Part shown: positions 55,990-64,000 of the stretch, piece by piece
Layout: each line of letters opens with the position of its first letter
Numbering within the stretch: position 1 is the first letter of the stretch
NCBI RefSeq assembly: GCF_028291725.1
Contig: NZ_JAQGNT010000063.1
Span: 123,367 to 187,366, forward strand
Direction: 5' to 3'
DNA: 64,000 nucleotides
Origin: Hydrocarboniphaga sp.
GTDB taxonomy: Bacteria; Pseudomonadota; Gammaproteobacteria; Nevskiales; Nevskiaceae
Translations under genes and position numbers: made by a program
The notes under the pieces: model-generated
Seen by the model: only the letters and a program-made list of their open reading frames with translations
The model's database searches: none
What the model was told of the DNA's origin: nothing

Positions 55990-56768
55990 CCCGAGCCGTC
56001 CGCACTGTTCTCATTATCCTGCTAGCGGTGCTGCCGGCTGCCTGCGTCAGCACCACCAGCAACGACCAGGGTGCGATCCAGAACGACAGCAAGCCCGACT
56101 ACGTCGAAGCGGCCAAGCTCAACACCCAGCTCGGCATCGACTATGCGCGCCAGAACCAGGACGACCTGGCGATGGAGAAGCTCAAGCGCGCGCTCGAGCA
56201 GGACCCGCGGCTGCCAGCAGCACACTCGACCATCGCCTACCTGTACGCCAAGCGCGGCGAAGACGGCGAGGCCGACAAGCACTACCGGCGCGCCCTCGAG
56301 CTGGACCCGAAGGATGCCTCGACTAAAAACAACTACGGCGTCTTCCTGTGCGCGCACCAGCGCGCCGTCGAGGCCGGCAAGCTGTTCCACGAGGCCGCGG
56401 CGGACAAGCAGTACCGCTCGCCGGAAGTGGCTTTGACCAATGCAGGCGTCTGTGAGCGCAAAAAGCCCGATCTGGCCGCCGCCGAGCGCGATTTCCGCGC
56501 GGCGCTGAAAGCCAACCCCAATTTTGCCGACGCCTTGTCGCAGATGGCCTGGCTCTCGTACCAGCAAAAAGACTACCTGCGCGCCCGTGCTTTCCTGCAG
56601 CGTTACCAGCAGGCCGGCCCGGCGACACCAGAAACTTTGCTGATCGGTGCACTCACCGAGAAGGCTCTCGGCGATACTGTCGCTGCCGGCGCCTACGAGC
56701 AGCGGCTCCGAAAAGAATTTCCCGAATCCGACGAGAGCGGCAGCCTGCCGCACGCATCCGCACCATGA
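55986..56768 (+). CDS. pilW: Type IV pilus biogenesis/stability lipoprotein PilW (PilF)
   Basis: 260 residues. The signal peptide ends in LPAAC (lipidation at Cys20). Five to six TPR units occupy about 42-240 (KLNTQLGIDYARQNQDDLAM, HYRRALELDPKDASTKNNYG, NFADALSQMAWLSYQQKDYL). In Pseudomonas PilF pilots the PilQ secretin to the outer membrane. No other pilus gene is in the window; its place between rlmN and rodZ is conserved in many Gammaproteobacteria. Confidence 0.9.
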   Translation: MTRAVRTVLIILLAVLPAACVSTTSNDQGAIQNDSKPDYVEAAKLNTQLGIDYARQNQDDLAMEKLKRALEQDPRLPAAHSTIAYLYAKRGEDGEADKHYRRALELDPKDASTKNNYGVFLCAHQRAVEAGKLFHEAAADKQYRSPEVALTNAGVCERKKPDLAAAERDFRAALKANPNFADALSQMAWLSYQQKDYLRARAFLQRYQQAGPATPETLLIGALTEKALGDTVAAGAYEQRLRKEFPESDESGSLPHASAP

Positions 56769-57697
56769 ACGCCGAGACCCCGCAAGCCCCTGCTGCCCCC
56801 GCGCCTGCCGCGCCTGCATCGTCGGCCGAAAGCCCCGGGACGCTGATCCGCGCCGCCCGCGAGCGCGCCAAGCTGACCCTCGCCGATTTCGCCAGCCAGA
56901 CCAAGCTGGCGATCACCACGCTCGACGCACTCGAGCGTGACGATTTTGCGGCGCTGCTCGAGCCGGTCTACGTGCGCGGCTATTATCGAAAGTGCGCCAA
57001 GGTACTGAACATCCCCGAGCCGCAGCTGATGGCGGCTTATGCGACACGGGTGCAGCCCAAGCCAACCACGCCGCCGGCCAAGCTGCGGCTCGGCACCGGC
57101 AGCGAAGGCGGTGGGCGGCGTTTCAGCGGCGTGCTGCTGGTGGCGCTGCTGGCGGTCTTGATCGGCGTCGTGGTCTGGTATCTGCGCGGCGAGAAAACCT
57201 CGCTGATGAGCTTGCCGATCAGCGCGCCGCCGGCGACCAGCGAATCACCGGCCGTGACTAGCCCCGATTCCGCGCCGCCCACGTCATCGAACGCCACCGG
57301 CGAGGAGGCCGGCTACAGTGCCGCGCCATCGGCCGGCAATACGGTGACTCCCGCGGCTTCGTCCGAGACCGCCGCGCCGGCGTCCGTCGAAGCGCAGCCG
57401 GCCAGGCCGGCCGCGAGCGCGCCGATCACGACTCAGCCTGGTGGTTCGCAGTTGCTGCTGAACTTCGTGTCGATCTCCTGGGCACGTGTCGCCGACGCCG
57501 ACGGCAAGGTGCTGTTGAACCGTGTGGTGCAGGCCGGCGAGCGCCAGGTGCTCGAAGGCAAACCGCCCTATGCGGTATTTCTGGGCAATGCGCCCGGAGT
57601 GCAGCTGCAATACCAGGGCGCGGCAGTCGACATCAAGGCCTTGATCCGCGACAGCGCGACCGCGCGCTTCTCGGTGCCGCTGGCGTCGCAGCCGTAG
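56765..57697 (+). CDS. rodZ: Cytoskeletal membrane protein RodZ
   Basis: 310 residues. An N-terminal helix-turn-helix (about 25-95; [40 protein letters not shown]) is followed by a single membrane helix at about 121-141 ([20 protein letters not shown]), a Ser/Ala/Pro-rich periplasmic linker and a C-terminal DUF4115 domain ([40 protein letters not shown]). It links MreB to the cell wall machinery and supports rod shape. Overlaps pilW as ATGA. Confidence 0.94.
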   Translation: MNAETPQAPAAPAPAAPASSAESPGTLIRAARERAKLTLADFASQTKLAITTLDALERDDFAALLEPVYVRGYYRKCAKVLNIPEPQLMAAYATRVQPKPTTPPAKLRLGTGSEGGGRRFSGVLLVALLAVLIGVVVWYLRGEKTSLMSLPISAPPATSESPAVTSPDSAPPTSSNATGEEAGYSAAPSAGNTVTPAASSETAAPASVEAQPARPAASAPITTQPGGSQLLLNFVSISWARVADADGKVLLNRVVQAGERQVLEGKPPYAVFLGNAPGVQLQYQGAAVDIKALIRDSATARFSVPLASQP

Positions 57698-57722
57698 CGA
57701 CCGGCCGGCAGCGAGCGACGCC

Positions 57723-58844
57723 ATGTCGATGACCGCGCATCACAGGATCGAGCGGCGCAAGAGCCGGCAGATCCGGGTCGGCCGCGTCGCGGTCGGCGGC
57801 GACGCGCCGGTGTCGGTGCAGACGATGACCAATACCGACACCGAGGACGTCGCGGCCACCGTCGCCCAGATTCAGGCCGCGGTGAAGGCCGGCGTCGATA
57901 TCGTCCGCGTGTCGGTGCCGACGCTGGCCGCGGCGCGCGCGTTCAAGCAGATCAAGATCCAAGTAGGCGAGGTGCCGCTGGTCGCCGATATCCACTTCAA
58001 CTACAAGTGCGGCATCGCCGCGGCCGAAGCCGGTGCGGATTGCCTGCGCATCAATCCTGGCAACATCGGCAGCGAGGCCAAGATCGCCGAGGTGATCGCC
58101 TGCGCGCGCCATCACGGCATCCCGATCCGCATCGGCGTCAATGCCGGTTCGCTGGAAGCCGACCTGCAGGAAAAATACGGCGAGCCGAATGCCGACGCGC
58201 TGGTGGAATCGGCGCTGCGCCATGTCGAAATCCTGCAGCGCCACAATTTCAACGACTTCAAGGTTTCGCTGAAAGCCAGCGAGATTTTTCTGACCGTCGC
58301 CGCGTACCGCAAGCTGGCGGTGCTGATCGACCAGCCGCTGCACCTGGGCATCACCGAGGCCGGCGGCCTGCGCTCCGGCGCGGTCAAAAGCTCGATCGGC
58401 CTGGGCATGCTGCTCGCCGACGGTATCGGCGACACCATCCGCATTTCGCTGGCCGCCGATCCGATCGAGGAAGTGAAAGTCGGCTGGGACATCCTGAAGT
58501 CGCTGCATGTGCGCAGCCGCGGCATCAACCTGGTTGCCTGCCCGAGCTGTTCGCGGCAGAACTTCGACGTGGTCAAGGTCGTTGCCGAACTCGAGCGCCG
58601 CTTCGAGGACATCGACGAGCCGCTGGATCTGGCGGTGATCGGCTGCGTCGTCAACGGCCCGGGCGAATCGCGCGAGGCCACCATCGGCGTCGCCGGTGGT
58701 TATCCGAATTCGGTGTATATCGACGGCAAGGTCCAGCAGAAAGTGCACAACGATCAGCTGGTCGAGCGGCTCGATACGCTGGTGCGCGAGAAGATCGCGG
58801 CCGCGAAGACGGCGAGAACAGCAGCGGGGGAGAGCACCACTTAG
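57723..58844 (+). CDS. ispG: 4-hydroxy-3-methylbut-2-en-1-yl diphosphate synthase
   Basis: 373 residues. The penultimate step of the MEP isoprenoid pathway. [4Fe-4S] ligands are in [19 protein letters not shown] and [21 protein letters not shown]-terminal [35 protein letters not shown] and [20 protein letters not shown] are also typical. Followed 6 bp later by a GC-rich repeat pair. Confidence 0.96.
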   Translation: MSMTAHHRIERRKSRQIRVGRVAVGGDAPVSVQTMTNTDTEDVAATVAQIQAAVKAGVDIVRVSVPTLAAARAFKQIKIQVGEVPLVADIHFNYKCGIAAAEAGADCLRINPGNIGSEAKIAEVIACARHHGIPIRIGVNAGSLEADLQEKYGEPNADALVESALRHVEILQRHNFNDFKVSLKASEIFLTVAAYRKLAVLIDQPLHLGITEAGGLRSGAVKSSIGLGMLLADGIGDTIRISLAADPIEEVKVGWDILKSLHVRSRGINLVACPSCSRQNFDVVKVVAELERRFEDIDEPLDLAVIGCVVNGPGESREATIGVAGGYPNSVYIDGKVQQKVHNDQLVERLDTLVREKIAAAKTARTAAGESTT

Positions 58845-58849
58845 AAAGT

Positions 58850-58954
58850 TCCCTCCCCCGCGAGCGGGGGAGGGCTAGGGTGGGGGCGAGTCGACTCAAC
58901 GGCGCTCCATCGTCCGCCCCCATCCCAACCTTCCCCCGCAGGCGGGGGAAGGAG
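58850..58954. repeat. GC-rich inverted repeat pair, family C copy 3
   Basis: Head-to-head pair with the same GCGGGGG/CCCCCGC hairpins and GGTGGGGGCGAG arms as at 12425 and 46271. It lies between ispG and hisS, ending 20 bp before the hisS ATG, and includes the GGAAGGAG that could serve as hisS ribosome-binding sequence. Confidence 0.9.
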
Positions 58955-58974
58955 CAAAAGCAACAGCAAAAACT

Positions 58975-60249
58975 ATGGCCCAGAAATTCCAATCCGTCCG
59001 CGGTTTCAATGACATCCTGCCAGCCGACACTGTGATATGGCAGCGAGTGGAAGCTGCCGCGCGCGAGACCTTTACCGCCTACGGTTATGGCGAGATCCGC
59101 ATTCCGCTGCTGGAGAGCACGGCGCTGTTCAAGCGAGCCATCGGCGACGCCACCGATGTAGTCGAAAAGGAGATGTTCTCTTTTGACGACCGCGACAGCG
59201 GCAATCTCACATTGAGGCCTGAGTTCACCGCGGGCCTCGTGCGCGCGGGGCTCGAACATGGCCTGCTGCACAATCAGCAGCAACGCCTCTGGTGCATGGG
59301 CCCGGTGTTTCGCCACGAGCGGCCGCAGGCGGGACGCTATCGGCAGTTCCACCAACTCGACGTCGAGGCCTACGGTATTCCCGGGCCGGACGTCGACATC
59401 GAGATCGTTGCGCTGTCGGCACGGTTGCTGCGCCGGCTGGGGCTTGCCGATCTCACACTGGAGCTCAATTCACTGGGCGAGGGCGATGCCCGCGTCGCCT
59501 ACCGTGCGGCACTGGTCGAGTACTTGGAGCGTTACGAATCGAGTCTGGACGAGGATTCGCGGCGGCGGCTGAAAACCAATCCTCTGCGCGTGCTCGACTC
59601 CAAGGTGCCGGCGACTCAGGAAATTGCCCGTGACGCGCCACTGCTGCTCGATCATCTTGACTCCGTTTCGCGTGCGCATTTCGATGCTCTGCGCCAGGGC
59701 CTAGAAGATCTGGGTATCGATTACGTGGTCAATCCCCGCATCGTCCGTGGCCTGGATTACTACACCCGAACTGTCTTTGAGTGGACTACAACCCGTCTTG
59801 GCTCGCAGGGCACGGTGCTGGCCGGCGGCCGCTACGACGGCCTTGTCGCCCAGTTGGGCGGCAGCCCCAGCCCCGCGATTGGCTGGGCCAGCGGCATCGA
59901 GCGCCTGATTCTGCTGCTCAAGGCGCAGGGTGACATCGAAGCGCCGCCCTTGGCCGATATCTACGTTTGCGTCCTCGGCGAGCAGGCGCAGCGACCGGCG
60001 GCACGCCTCGCCGAGCAGTTGCGTGATAGCGGATTCTCTGTCGTGTTGAACGTCGGTGGGGGTAAGCTGCCGGCCCAGTTCAAGCGCGCCGACCGCAGCG
60101 GCGCGCGGTTTGCGCTGGTGCTGGGGGATGTCGAGGCAGCGGCGGAGCAGGTTCAAGTAAAATCCCTGCGCGACGCCGCCTCCCCGCAAGAAACCTGCAC
60201 CTGGGCTGAACTGCCGGCCCGGCTACGTAGTCTGTTCACAGTCCTTTAA
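58975..60249 (+). CDS. hisS: Histidine--tRNA ligase
   Basis: 424 residues. Class II synthetase motifs: FQSVRGFNDILPADTVIWQR, LRPEFTAGLVRAGLEH, MGPVFRHERPQAGRYRQFHQ, RGLDYYTRTVFEWTT and LAGGRYDGLVAQLGGSPSPA, followed by a C-terminal anticodon-binding domain. Length matches bacterial HisRS. Gene order ispG-hisS-yfgM-bamB-der is standard in Gammaproteobacteria. Confidence 0.97.
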   Translation: MAQKFQSVRGFNDILPADTVIWQRVEAAARETFTAYGYGEIRIPLLESTALFKRAIGDATDVVEKEMFSFDDRDSGNLTLRPEFTAGLVRAGLEHGLLHNQQQRLWCMGPVFRHERPQAGRYRQFHQLDVEAYGIPGPDVDIEIVALSARLLRRLGLADLTLELNSLGEGDARVAYRAALVEYLERYESSLDEDSRRRLKTNPLRVLDSKVPATQEIARDAPLLLDHLDSVSRAHFDALRQGLEDLGIDYVVNPRIVRGLDYYTRTVFEWTTTRLGSQGTVLAGGRYDGLVAQLGGSPSPAIGWASGIERLILLLKAQGDIEAPPLADIYVCVLGEQAQRPAARLAEQLRDSGFSVVLNVGGGKLPAQFKRADRSGARFALVLGDVEAAAEQVQVKSLRDAASPQETCTWAELPARLRSLFTVL

Positions 60250-60319
60250 CCGCTAGCCGCTGGTCGGCGAAGCGTTCCTGCATTCCGCCGGCGAGCGGTA
60301 GCACTCCACTAGAAGAATC

Positions 60320-60976
60320 ATGGCCACCCATTTAGACGAAGAAGAAGATCTCGAGAACCTCAAGCGCTGGTTCAAGGAGAACTGGGTGGCGCTTGCCGCC
60401 GGCCTGGTGATCGGCTTCGGCGCGATCGGCGGCTGGCAGGCCTGGAAGACCCACAAGGAGAACCAATCCCTGGCCGCGTCGCAGATGTACGACGACATGA
60501 AGAAGGCGCTGGCCGCGTCCCAGACCGACGAGGCCAAGACCATCGCCGACAAGCTGCAGGCCGACTACGCCGGCACGCCCTACGCCAGCGCCGCGGCGCT
60601 GCGTCTGGCCCAGGTCAGCGTGGCCGCGCAGGACTACGACGGCGCGCTGAAGCGTCTCGACTGGGTCGTGGAGCATGGCGGAGAAGAGGGCCTGCAGCGC
60701 CTCGCCACGCTGCGCAAGGCGCGCGTGCTGTGGCAGCAGAGCAAGCCGGACGACGCGCTGAAACTGCTCGATGGCGAGGTCGGCGACTACGCCAGCCTGT
60801 ACGCCGAACTGCGCGGCGACATCGCCTACTCCAAGAACGACCGCGACACGGCGCGCAAGGCCTATCGGGCCGCGCTCGACGCCTCGCCCGAGGCCGCGGC
60901 CAACCGCGCCCTGCTGCAGCAGAAACTCGACGATCTGGCGGTGGAAACCGTCGCAGCAGACCCGGTGAAATCCTGA
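60320..60976 (+). CDS. yfgM: YfgM-like tetratricopeptide membrane protein
   Basis: 218 residues (UPF0070). N-terminal cytoplasmic segment THLDEEEDLENLKRWFKENW, one membrane helix at about 25-42 (WVALAAGLVIGFGAIGGWQA) and a periplasmic TPR-like domain (GALKRLDWVVEHGGEEGLQR, YASLYAELRGDIAYSKNDRD). In E. coli YfgM associates with PpiD at the Sec translocon. The stop TGA overlaps the bamB ATG as TGATG. Confidence 0.92.
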   Translation: MATHLDEEEDLENLKRWFKENWVALAAGLVIGFGAIGGWQAWKTHKENQSLAASQMYDDMKKALAASQTDEAKTIADKLQADYAGTPYASAAALRLAQVSVAAQDYDGALKRLDWVVEHGGEEGLQRLATLRKARVLWQQSKPDDALKLLDGEVGDYASLYAELRGDIAYSKNDRDTARKAYRAALDASPEAAANRALLQQKLDDLAVETVAADPVKS

Positions 60977-62145
60977 TGCGTGTTATGCGTGGTTCCTATG
61001 CGGTCGCGGCTCTGCTGATCCCGGCGCTGCTCGCCGGCACGCTCGCCGGCTGTTCGAACAAGGGCAAGGTGCGCGAGCCGGCCAAGCTGGTCTCGATCGA
61101 CAATCCGGCGGTCCAGCCGCGCAACGCCTGGTCGGCGAGCGCCGGCAGCGGCAGCGACAAGTTCTTCACCGAGCTGGCGCCCAGCCTGCAGGTCGATGCG
61201 GTCTACGCGGCCGACATCAAGGGCCGTGTCTACGCCTTCGGCGTCGACAACGGCAAGCGCTTGTGGGAGGTCAACACCAAGTCGCGCGTCGCCGCCGGCC
61301 CCGGCGTCTCCGGCGATCTGATCCTGGTCGGCACGCTCGAGGGGGAGATCATCGCGCTGAAGCGCAGCGACGGCTCCGAGGTCTGGCGCGCACAGCTGTC
61401 CAGCGAAGCTCTCGGCACGCCGGCCGGCGATGGCAACGTCGTCGTCGCGCGCTCGGTCGATGGCCGCGTCTTCGGCCTGTCCGCCGCCAACGGCAGCCGC
61501 CTGTGGTCGTTCGATCGCACCGTGCCGGAACTGGTGCTGCGCGGCATGTCGCGGCCGATCATTGTTGGCCCCAATGTGATCATCGGCATGGAGAACGGCC
61601 GTATGGCGGCGCTGAACCTGGCCGACGGCGAGCCGCGCTGGGAGCAGGCGATCAGCGTGCCCAGCGGCCGCACGGTGCTCGACCGCCTGGTCGACATCGA
61701 CGGCGACATGGTGCTCGGCGACGAGTGCCTGTTTGTCGCCAGCTTCGGCGGCGAAGTGGTGTGCCTCGACCCGGCCAGCGGCCAGGTCGGCTGGCGCCGC
61801 GGCGTCAAGTCCTACAACAGCCTGGCCGCCGGCGGCGACAAGCTGTTCGTCTCCGACGAGAGCGGCGTGATCTGGGGCCTGGACGCCAAGAGCGGTGCCG
61901 CCGCCTGGAAGCAGGAAGGCCTGCTGTATCGCCACACCTCGCCGCCGGCGTTCTTCGGCGGCTATGTCGTCGTCGGCGACTATGAGGGCTATCTGCACTG
62001 GATGGATCCGTCCAACGGCAAAATCATCGGCCGCAGCCGCGTCGGCTCCTCGCCGATCACGGCGCAGCCCGTGACCAGTGAAAATCTGTTGTACGTGCAG
62101 AACGCCGACGGCCGACTCGCGGCCATCACGCTCAGCAAAAAATAG
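60976..62145 (+). CDS. bamB: Outer membrane assembly lipoprotein BamB
   Basis: 389 residues from ATG 60976, overlapping the yfgM stop. Lipoprotein signal ending in LAGC (Cys26). An eight-bladed beta-propeller with PQQ-like repeats is visible (AADIKGRVYAFGVDNGKRLW, GTLEGEIIALKRSDGSEVWR, SFGGEVVCLDPASGQVGWRR, YLHWMDPSNGKIIGRSRVGS). Part of the BAM complex that inserts beta-barrel proteins such as the TonB receptor in this window. Confidence 0.95.
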   Translation: MRVMRGSYAVAALLIPALLAGTLAGCSNKGKVREPAKLVSIDNPAVQPRNAWSASAGSGSDKFFTELAPSLQVDAVYAADIKGRVYAFGVDNGKRLWEVNTKSRVAAGPGVSGDLILVGTLEGEIIALKRSDGSEVWRAQLSSEALGTPAGDGNVVVARSVDGRVFGLSAANGSRLWSFDRTVPELVLRGMSRPIIVGPNVIIGMENGRMAALNLADGEPRWEQAISVPSGRTVLDRLVDIDGDMVLGDECLFVASFGGEVVCLDPASGQVGWRRGVKSYNSLAAGGDKLFVSDESGVIWGLDAKSGAAAWKQEGLLYRHTSPPAFFGGYVVVGDYEGYLHWMDPSNGKIIGRSRVGSSPITAQPVTSENLLYVQNADGRLAAITLSKK

Positions 62146-62157
62146 AAGAAAAGTAAA

Positions 62158-63564
62158 ATGCAATCGGGACTCCCGGTACTGGTGTTGGTGGGACGTCCCA
62201 ATGTCGGCAAATCAACCTTGTTCAACCGCCTCACCGGCACGCGCGACGCGCTGGTGGCGGACTTCGCCGGCCTGACGCGCGATCGTCAGTACGGCTACGG
62301 CGTGTTCGAGGAGAAATCCTTTATCGTCGTCGACACCGGCGGCCTGATGCCGGAGTCCGCCGATCCGCTCGCGGCGCTGGCCGAAGAGCAGGCGCAGATG
62401 GCGCTGGAAGATGCCGACCACATCTTCTTCCTGACCGACGCCAAGGCCGGCCGCCACAGTAGCGACGAGGGCATCGCCGCCCAACTGCGCAAGCTCGGCA
62501 AGCCGCTGACGCTGCTGGTCAACAAGCTCGAGGGCCGCGCACGCGGTGTTGATCGCGGCACCATGGTTGCGGATTTCTACGCGCTGGGCCTGGGCGAACC
62601 GCAGCCGGTTTCCGCTGAATTCGGCGACGGCATCGCCAGCCTGCTGCGCTCGGTGCTGGGTAAGTTCCCGGCGAACGACGCGCAATTGCCGGACGTGGAA
62701 GGCGAGGTGCGCGTCGCCATCGTCGGCCGCCCGAACGTCGGCAAATCCACGCTGGTGAATCGCCTGATCGGCGAAGAGCGCGTGGTCGCGGCGGACAAGC
62801 CTGGCACCACGCGCGACGCGATCCGCGTGCCGTTCGAATACGAAGGCAATCCGTACACGCTGATCGACACCGCCGGCATCCGGCGCCGTTCGCGTGTCGA
62901 GGAAGTGATCGAGAAGTTCTCGATCATCAAGACGCTGCAGGCGATCGAAGGCGCGCACGTGGTGATCGCGGTGGTCGACGCGCACGCCGACATCGGCGAG
63001 CAGGACGCGCGCCTGATGGGGCTCATCGCGCAACGTGGCCGCGCGATGATCCTCGCGGTGAACAAATGGGACGGCCTGGATTCCGGCGCGCGCGACCAGG
63101 CGCGCTACCAGGTCAGCCTGAAGATGCCGTTCCTGGACTACACGCCGGTGCACTACATCTCGGCCAAGCACGGCTCCGGTGTCGGCGTGGTGATGCGTGA
63201 CGTCAAGGTCGCGTACGAGTCGACGATGAAGGATCTGCCGACGCCGGAGCTGACCCGAATCCTCGAGCGCAGTGTCGACCGCCACCAGCCGCCGGCGGTG
63301 CTCGGCCGACGCATCAAGCTGCGCTACGCCCACCAGGGCGGCAGCAACCCGCCGCACATCGTCATTCACGGCAACCAGACCGACAAGCTGAGCACCACCT
63401 ACAAGCGCTACCTGGCCAACGAGTTCCGCGACCACTTCCAGCTCAAGGGCGTGCCGCTGGTGCTGAGTTTCAAGACCGGCGACAACCCGTTCAAGGACAA
63501 GAAGAACGTGCTGACCGGCCGCCAGGTGAAGAAGCGCCAGCGGATGATCAAGCGCTTCAAGTAA
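62158..63564 (+). CDS. der: GTPase Der (EngA)
   Basis: 468 residues with two tandem GTPase domains, each with a P-loop GRPNVGKST (about 10-18 and 190-198), DTGGL and DTAGI G3 motifs, NKLE and NKWD G4 motifs, and a C-terminal KH-like domain (HQGGSNPPHIVIHGNQTDKL) ending KKRQRMIKRFK. Required for 50S ribosome assembly. Last gene of the conserved run. A single family-D REP lies 22 bp after its TAA stop. Confidence 0.97.
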   Translation: MQSGLPVLVLVGRPNVGKSTLFNRLTGTRDALVADFAGLTRDRQYGYGVFEEKSFIVVDTGGLMPESADPLAALAEEQAQMALEDADHIFFLTDAKAGRHSSDEGIAAQLRKLGKPLTLLVNKLEGRARGVDRGTMVADFYALGLGEPQPVSAEFGDGIASLLRSVLGKFPANDAQLPDVEGEVRVAIVGRPNVGKSTLVNRLIGEERVVAADKPGTTRDAIRVPFEYEGNPYTLIDTAGIRRRSRVEEVIEKFSIIKTLQAIEGAHVVIAVVDAHADIGEQDARLMGLIAQRGRAMILAVNKWDGLDSGARDQARYQVSLKMPFLDYTPVHYISAKHGSGVGVVMRDVKVAYESTMKDLPTPELTRILERSVDRHQPPAVLGRRIKLRYAHQGGSNPPHIVIHGNQTDKLSTTYKRYLANEFRDHFQLKGVPLVLSFKTGDNPFKDKKNVLTGRQVKKRQRMIKRFK

Positions 63565-63585
63565 AAAACCGCGGACGCGTTTTGC

Positions 63586-63620
63586 GTAGGTTGGGGTGAG
63601 CGCAGCGAACCCCAACCTAC
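63586..63620. repeat. Single GTAG-headed REP, family D copy 2
   Basis: GTAGGTTGGGGTGAGCGCAG then CGAACCCCAACCTAC: one GTAG head and one CTAC end around a GTTGGGGT/ACCCCAAC stem. A lone hairpin 22 bp after the der stop, between der and the convergent barrel gene. Confidence 0.85.
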
Positions 63621-63638
63621 GGGTTGTAAAGGCTATCG

Positions 63639-63873
63639 TCAGAACTGGTAGCCCACCCGCATCGTCAACTCGTCGGCGTAACCCAGCGTCGACAGCGCGT
63701 TGTCGTTCGGATTGCCGCTGACCGAGCCGTTGACGTAGTTGTAGAAGGCCTCGACGGTGAACTCGGTGTTCGGTTTCCAGCGCAGCGCCGGCTGTACCAG
63801 GATGCCGCCCTGCGCGTCGTACAGAATCGACAGGTCGGCGCGCCAGATCAGGTTCGGGAACGGCTGCTGCAGG
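63639..63873 (-). pseudogene. 3' end of an outer-membrane beta-barrel gene (DUF1302-like), cut by an IS
   Basis: The final 77 codons of a barrel protein: LQQPFPNLIWRADLSILYDA, ALRWKPNTEFTVEAFYNYVN and GYADELTMRVGYQF with a terminal Phe, as in barrel proteins inserted by BAM. The pattern resembles the C-terminus of DUF1302-family outer-membrane proteins. Continuity is lost at 63874, where an IS66-like terminal repeat begins, so the gene is disrupted or the rest lies beyond the element. Confidence 0.65.
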
Positions 63874-64000
63874 GTAAGCGTCTGCCCGCCTCATCTTCCG
63901 ACCGTTTGATCTGATCGGCAATCTTGTCTCACGCACAGGCGAGGAGGCGAGACGGTGAAGAGGAAGTCGAAGCAGGCGTTGTGGACGCGGCGGGTTCGGG
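63874..64000 (+). mobile_element. IS66-like insertion element, left end
   Basis: A terminal repeat beginning GTAAGCGTCTGCCCGCCTC at 63874 abuts the interrupted barrel gene; IS66-family elements characteristically start with GTAAGCG and make an 8-bp target duplication (candidate GCTGCAGG, 63866-63873). It contains the first gene of the element and runs off the window. Confidence 0.7.
63955..64000 (+). CDS. IS66 accessory protein TnpA-like, start only
   Basis: GTG start with a perfect AGGAGG Shine-Dalgarno 7 nt upstream. The fifteen codons inside the window read VKRKSKQALWTRRVR, resembling the basic N-terminus of IS66 orf1 (TnpA) proteins. The rest is outside the window. Confidence 0.55.
   Translation, partial: MKRKSKQALWTRRVR

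Noticed and set aside
62212..63936. 574-codon minus-strand frame opposite der, crossing into the barrel-gene fragment
   Set aside because: der is unambiguous on the plus strand, and the frame shows shadow composition and passes through a REP and an IS end.

Overview
The window looks like a chromosomal segment of a high-GC Gammaproteobacterium. Gene order and protein types (dsbC-xerD, pbpC beside a bacterial alpha-2-macroglobulin, gcvT-gcvH with a split gcvPA/gcvPB, gshB-yqgE-ruvX-pyrB-pyrC', and ndk-rlmN-pilW-rodZ-ispG-hisS-yfgM-bamB-der) fit the Xanthomonadales/Nevskiales part of the class. This placement is inference from gene content; no rRNA gene is present to fix it.

Layout. 1-5.2 kb: the start of a DsbC gene, xerD, plsC-zapE and small membrane proteins. 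5.3-16.4 kb: an MFS transporter, a 1914-residue thioester alpha-2-macroglobulin coupled to penicillin-binding protein 1C, and a secreted subtilase. 16.5-18.1 kb: an Xre/RES toxin-antitoxin pair and yajD. 18.2-24.9 kb: a minus-strand, overlapping tripartite RND efflux operon that ends in a GntR regulator. 24.9-27.4 kb: a divergent Gre factor, ferredoxin FdxA and gshA. 27.4-35.1 kb: a block that separates gshA from gshB and carries an MFS transporter, a TetR regulator, an M28-like lipoprotein, a TonB-dependent receptor and a type-B carboxylesterase. It resembles an uptake-and-hydrolysis locus for an unknown ester-type substrate. 35.2-41.9 kb: gshB, yqgE, ruvX, pyrB, a non-catalytic dihydroorotase (pyrC'), a small exported protein and pckA. 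41.9-44.3 kb: a 159-bp palindromic element that truncates an SDR gene, and an acyl-CoA dehydrogenase. 44.4-49.3 kb: a tandem glycine riboswitch and the glycine cleavage genes. 49.4-53.3 kb: a PfkB-type kinase, two divergent VapBC modules and an RlmI-like methyltransferase. 53.4-63.6 kb: lgt, then the ndk-to-der housekeeping run. The right edge holds the 3' end of an outer-membrane barrel gene cut by the terminal repeat of an IS66-like element whose first gene runs off the window.

The most distinctive non-genic feature is a dense set of short palindromic repeats. Three families begin with GTAG and occur mostly as inverted pairs (about 66-80 bp). A fourth, GC-rich family occurs as pairs of about 106 bp. 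In three genes the GTAG head itself provides the TAG stop codon, and one half-element of the GC-rich family is translated in frame inside gcvPB. Other points worth attention are a ruvX that can only start at CTG, a 35-codon ORF linked to both pyrB and pyrC', several promoters placed so close to the ATG that leaderless mRNAs are likely, and a Gre factor without the usual acidic tip motif.
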